This document shows positions 61,090 to 64,000 of a stretch of 64,000 bases of DNA, piece by piece (the stretch's first letter is position 1; every line of letters starts with the position of its first letter). The DNA is taken from positions 76,860-140,859 of the forward strand of contig NSJX01000013.1 in NCBI GenBank assembly GCA_002286715.1. Reading direction: 5' to 3'. The notes beneath the pieces were generated by a model. That model ran no database searches, was not told where the DNA came from, and was given only the letters and a program-made list of their open reading frames with translations. The position numbers and the translations under genes were made by a program. The DNA is from Dentipellis sp. KUC8613 (lineage: Eukaryota > Basidiomycota > Agaricomycetes > Russulales > Hericiaceae).

Positions 61090-63563
61090 TCATGAATACG
61101 GCACGCCGTTCGCCGCGTCCGCCTGGCTGTACGTGTGCGGTGCCAGGCTCTGCGGCTGCGGGGGGTAATTCGTGCCGAACATGTTGTTGCCCGTGCTGAA
61201 CGCGGGCGGGGGCGGCGCAGGCGGGGGCGCATACGCCTGCGCTGTCGGAGGCGCGGCGTACTTCGAGTAAGACTGTGCGGACGTCACGTAGTTCTGCATG
61301 ATGTCAATGCGCGCGGGCGCCGGGCAACGGACGGGTCAGGGGAATCAGGAGGGCATATTGCGAGCAGTGCCACGCACCGAGACCGAGTCGTCCGTGCGCT
61401 CCTGCAGCGCCAGCACGAGCTCGCTCGACTCGAAGCTCGGCACCATCGAGTGTGCCATATTATTGGGATGATCCGGCGAGCCGTACGATGCAGATGCCGC
61501 GTTCGAGGGGTCCTGGTGCGCGTGCGCATACGACACCGGCTGCGCGTGCGAGAAGCTCGAGTCGGAGCTGCCCCGCCGGCTCATCACCTGTGGAGACAGC
61601 TGGTCGCTGCCGCGCCGCCCGTATTGGTCGAGGTGCTCGTACGGCGTGGGCGGCACGCTCAGGCTCGAGCTCGACGCGGCGAAGCTGGCCTGGTGGTACG
61701 GCTCCGCGCCGTGGTACTCGTCGCGGTGGTCGCTGACCTGCATGCCGGAAAACATTTCCGACGTAGAGACGCTGCGCGGGAAGAGAGAGCCGGAGTCAGC
61801 GCGCCGCGTTATTTTGGGGAGGGCGAAACGTAAACACTGAACACGCACCACGAGCCCCGTCGGTCCGCGTTCACGTTCGCGTTCGCGTCAAACTCGTGCG
61901 GGTGGGTCTCCGCGTACGTTCCGGGGACATGCACGTCGCCAAAGCTGCCGCGGCCGCTCGTGCTGGTGCTCGCGCTGCTCTCGCTCCACTGCAGCGAGGG
62001 GTGCCGACCGTAGCTGTCGACGCCATCGACAGGCGGTGAGGGCTGCTCGACCTCGACGCCGATGATGCCGCCGTCGAGGCCGTCGAGCTGTATGCCCGGG
62101 CCAGGACGATGGCCGAACGGGCTGACGCTGAGCGGGTCGACCTCCTCCGCCTTGGGGACATGCGCATGCACGGGCTCGCTGCGGGGAGGGAAGGTGTACT
62201 CGCCCAGCGCGGGCGTGCCAGGCGAGTCGGGGGACGAGGGCTGGCCGAAAGAGTAGCCAGATTCGGGCAGGAGGCCCATGCCTGTTCGAGCAGGCGGGTT
62301 GCCATTCTGGGACGCGAAGGAGTCGGTCGGCCACGGATTCGTCCACTGGCCCATCGCCGGCGGCGCCGCGTCGCCCGCGTGGTAGTCTGTCAGATGCAGC
62401 TGCTGGTGCGAGGCGCTCGCCCCCGCGGCGGTCGCATGCAGGATCGCGGGCACCGACGCACGGTGGGCCAGGTTTGGGCGGTGGTTGCTGTAGGGTTCGA
62501 ATCGGTTGCTGCGACGGACGTCGGCGCTGTCGTACGAGCGCAGGTCGAGGCGGGCGTCGTGGGGGTAGTTCGCGGGACTCGGGCCCCATGAATGGGTGGG
62601 CAGCGTGCCGACGCTGTGACGATGGTATGCATCCTCGTTCGCCGTCAATGAGGAGGGGAAGCGCCGGCCGGCCAGCATGGAGGGGTGGTGTGATGGGTAT
62701 TGAGAGGCGGGGTGCACATTGGCGGGGAGGGAGGCGCGGCGGAGGGCGTTGAGGTTGGAGAGGGCGGGCGGGGGGACGGCAGCGGCGGATGTGGAAGGGG
62801 AGACCGAGAAGGAGGAACGCGTGGGGAGGACGGTCTGGGGTGTGGGAGTGGACCAAGCCGCGGGCGCATTGAGAGCGGGGTTCGTGTTGAGGTTGGAGAG
62901 CGGACGCGGGGCGATGGCTTGCACGGACGCGGGGGACGGGCCTGGGGCAGCGTCGGTCCTCGACGCGAGAGGCGAGCTGGGCGGGTCGGCGGGCTTGGCC
63001 TCGGATTCGGAATTCGTGTCCTCCTCCTTGCAGGGCGAAGATTCTGTCTTGGACGCGATGCGCTCCTTCTCTGCCGTCTTCTTCGCCTTTGCGCGTCTGT
63101 GGGCGGAGGGGCGTCAGCGCGATCGGAGGACAGAGCGGAAATGGGCGCGTCTACCTGTTTTGAAACCAGACCTATCACGGAGACGACACGCATCGAGAGC
63201 CAGAGAATCAGCAAGGAGCAGGAAGAGAACGACGACGGGACGCACCTGGACCTCCCTCGAGGACATGTTGAGCTCCTCTGCGAGGTGTTTCCGGAGGGCG
63301 GTGTCTGGTTTCTGGTCTTCGGTGAAGACATTCTCGAGGACGGTGAGTTGCTGAGGACTGGTGCGTTTGCGAGTCTTGACGGCGCCGGGGATGTAGTTCT
63401 GGAACATCTTGATGTCGACGGTGGCAGGGTCGATGCCAGGAGGGATGAGGGAGGGGATGTAGGAGTGGGAGTAGGGATGGGGACGGTGCATGCGGGAGGA
63501 AAGAGAGGGAGACGGGAGGACGGACTGGCGCCTATAAGGCGGTTGTGCGGTGGAATCGCACAT
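61090..63563 (-). CDS. Homeodomain transcription factor (mushroom developmental-regulator type)
   Basis: Sequence-specific nuclear DNA-binding protein. ATG 63561-63563 starts MCDSTAQPPYRRQSVLPSPS. The homeodomain is near residue 65: RKRTSPQQLTVLENVFTEDQ, then HLAEELNMSSREVQ, then the recognition helix VWFQNRRAKAKK, assembled across two introns. Its middle piece is a 17-nt exon (63155-63171). An acidic stretch (CKEEDTNSESEAKPADPPSS) and over 450 disordered residues follow, rich in Pro, Ser, His, Asn and Ala, with blocks such as GQWTNPWPTDSFASQNGNPP and NNMAHSMVPSFESSELVLAL. The end is a Tyr/Pro/Ala-rich FSTGNNMFGTNYPPQPQ, up to the stop at 61090. Five introns or so. Homeodomain proteins of this build regulate fruiting in agaricomycetes (hom1/hom2 of Schizophyllum); which ortholog this is I cannot say. 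Confidence 0.85.
63155..63171 (-). other. 17-nt micro-exon encoding the core of the homeodomain recognition helix
   Basis: On the minus strand the exon is GTCTGGTTTCAAAACAG, flanked by introns complement(63172-63245) ending in GATAG and complement(63097-63154) starting GTAGAC. It supplies V-W-F-Q-N and two bases of the following Arg. Joining gives the invariant WFQNRR of homeodomains, which strongly supports both junctions. Confidence 0.85.
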
Positions 63564-64000
63564 TAAAGGAGGGAGGAAGGAAAAGAAAAAGGCAGAGAAA
63601 GAGAGAGAAAAGGAGGACGATAAGAAGCGGATACGGAGTTAGATCTGTCCTGCGCTCCGGATCCTGTGCCACGCCTCGCAACCGACAAGACGCTCGCAAG
63701 CCAGGCACAGGGCTCCCATCCCCCCCCTCCAACGTTTCATCTCATCCTCGCACAACCCCCGCCCACGCCCACCAGCCACAATTGACCTCTGCCTCTGCGT
63801 ACGCGCACGGGCGCCGTGTCGGAACTTTTAGAGGCACCTGCGCTGGTCTGAGCAGGTGCGTTATGCACACAGGTGTCGGGTGGCCAGATTGTCTGCGCAG
63901 GAAGGCGAACTTTATCTGGAGGTATGCCAGAACGAAGGTTATCAGACCTGATGAGGCCCACGCATGCTAAAAAAGAAACACAATATCCGGCTGTACCACA
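63564..64000. promoter_or_regulatory. Upstream region of the homeodomain gene
   Basis: 437 bp to the window edge. From 63567 to 63625 the plus strand is nearly pure purine, that is a CT-rich block immediately upstream of the homeodomain ATG on its own strand, a usual feature of fungal promoters. No other gene or element was identified before the edge. Confidence 0.45.

Noticed and set aside
62488..62502. tRNA T-loop-like GGGTTCGAATCGG
   Set aside because: It lies in the coding exon of the homeodomain gene, with no matching acceptor stem or A box upstream.

Overview
The window is eukaryotic nuclear DNA, most likely from an agaricomycete basidiomycete such as a polypore-like mushroom. Nearly every gene is cut by many 45-100 nt GT-AG introns with CTGAC/CTAAC-type branch sites. 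Coding DNA is GC-rich, and the gene set is fungal: Ctf4, a fungal mtTFB, an SSU1-type TDT carrier, a TAPT1/Emp65 protein, a SUR7/PalI protein, a LIM-RhoGAP, Kti12, ELL and a mushroom-type homeodomain protein. All CDS coordinates run from start codon to stop codon and include introns. Introns were placed by hand from splice signals and family conservation, so individual junctions may be off.

Layout, left half. A Ser/Pro-rich protein of unknown function (minus) is cut by the left edge. Next come a mitochondrial PDK/BCKDK-type kinase (minus) and, head to head with it, the replisome hub Ctf4 (plus). Ctf4 converges on an Mtf1/TFB1M-like mitochondrial factor (minus). Then follow an SSU1-type exporter (minus), divergent from a TAPT1/Emp65 protein (plus), and an SDR-type NADPH reductase (plus). 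Between 19.4 and 28.7 kb, two paralogous F-box-like genes in opposite orientation flank a free-standing DUF2156 protein (minus) and an HSL-type esterase (plus).

Layout, right half. A Ser/Pro-rich protein (minus), a SUR7/PalI four-helix membrane protein, a METTL24-type methyltransferase, a BTB protein and a basidiomycete seven-helix membrane protein (all plus) lead to a 5 kb LIM-LIM-coiled coil-C1-RhoGAP gene (minus). Then come a small two-exon gene, KTI12, an AGC-like kinase and ELL (all plus). A 4.7 kb stretch with no supportable gene separates ELL from a homeodomain regulator (minus).

This is ordinary housekeeping and signalling chromatin. No transposon, tRNA, rRNA, CRISPR or biosynthetic cluster was recognised. 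The points most worth a second look are the free-standing DUF2156 protein (fungal relatives attach amino acids to sterols using aminoacyl-tRNA), a GC-AG intron inside the ATP-binding D-box of the mitochondrial kinase, a 17-nt micro-exon encoding the homeodomain recognition helix, a run of micro-exons at the start of the seven-helix gene, the inverted F-box paralog pair, and low-complexity insertions inside the folded domains of the kinase, BTB and esterase genes.
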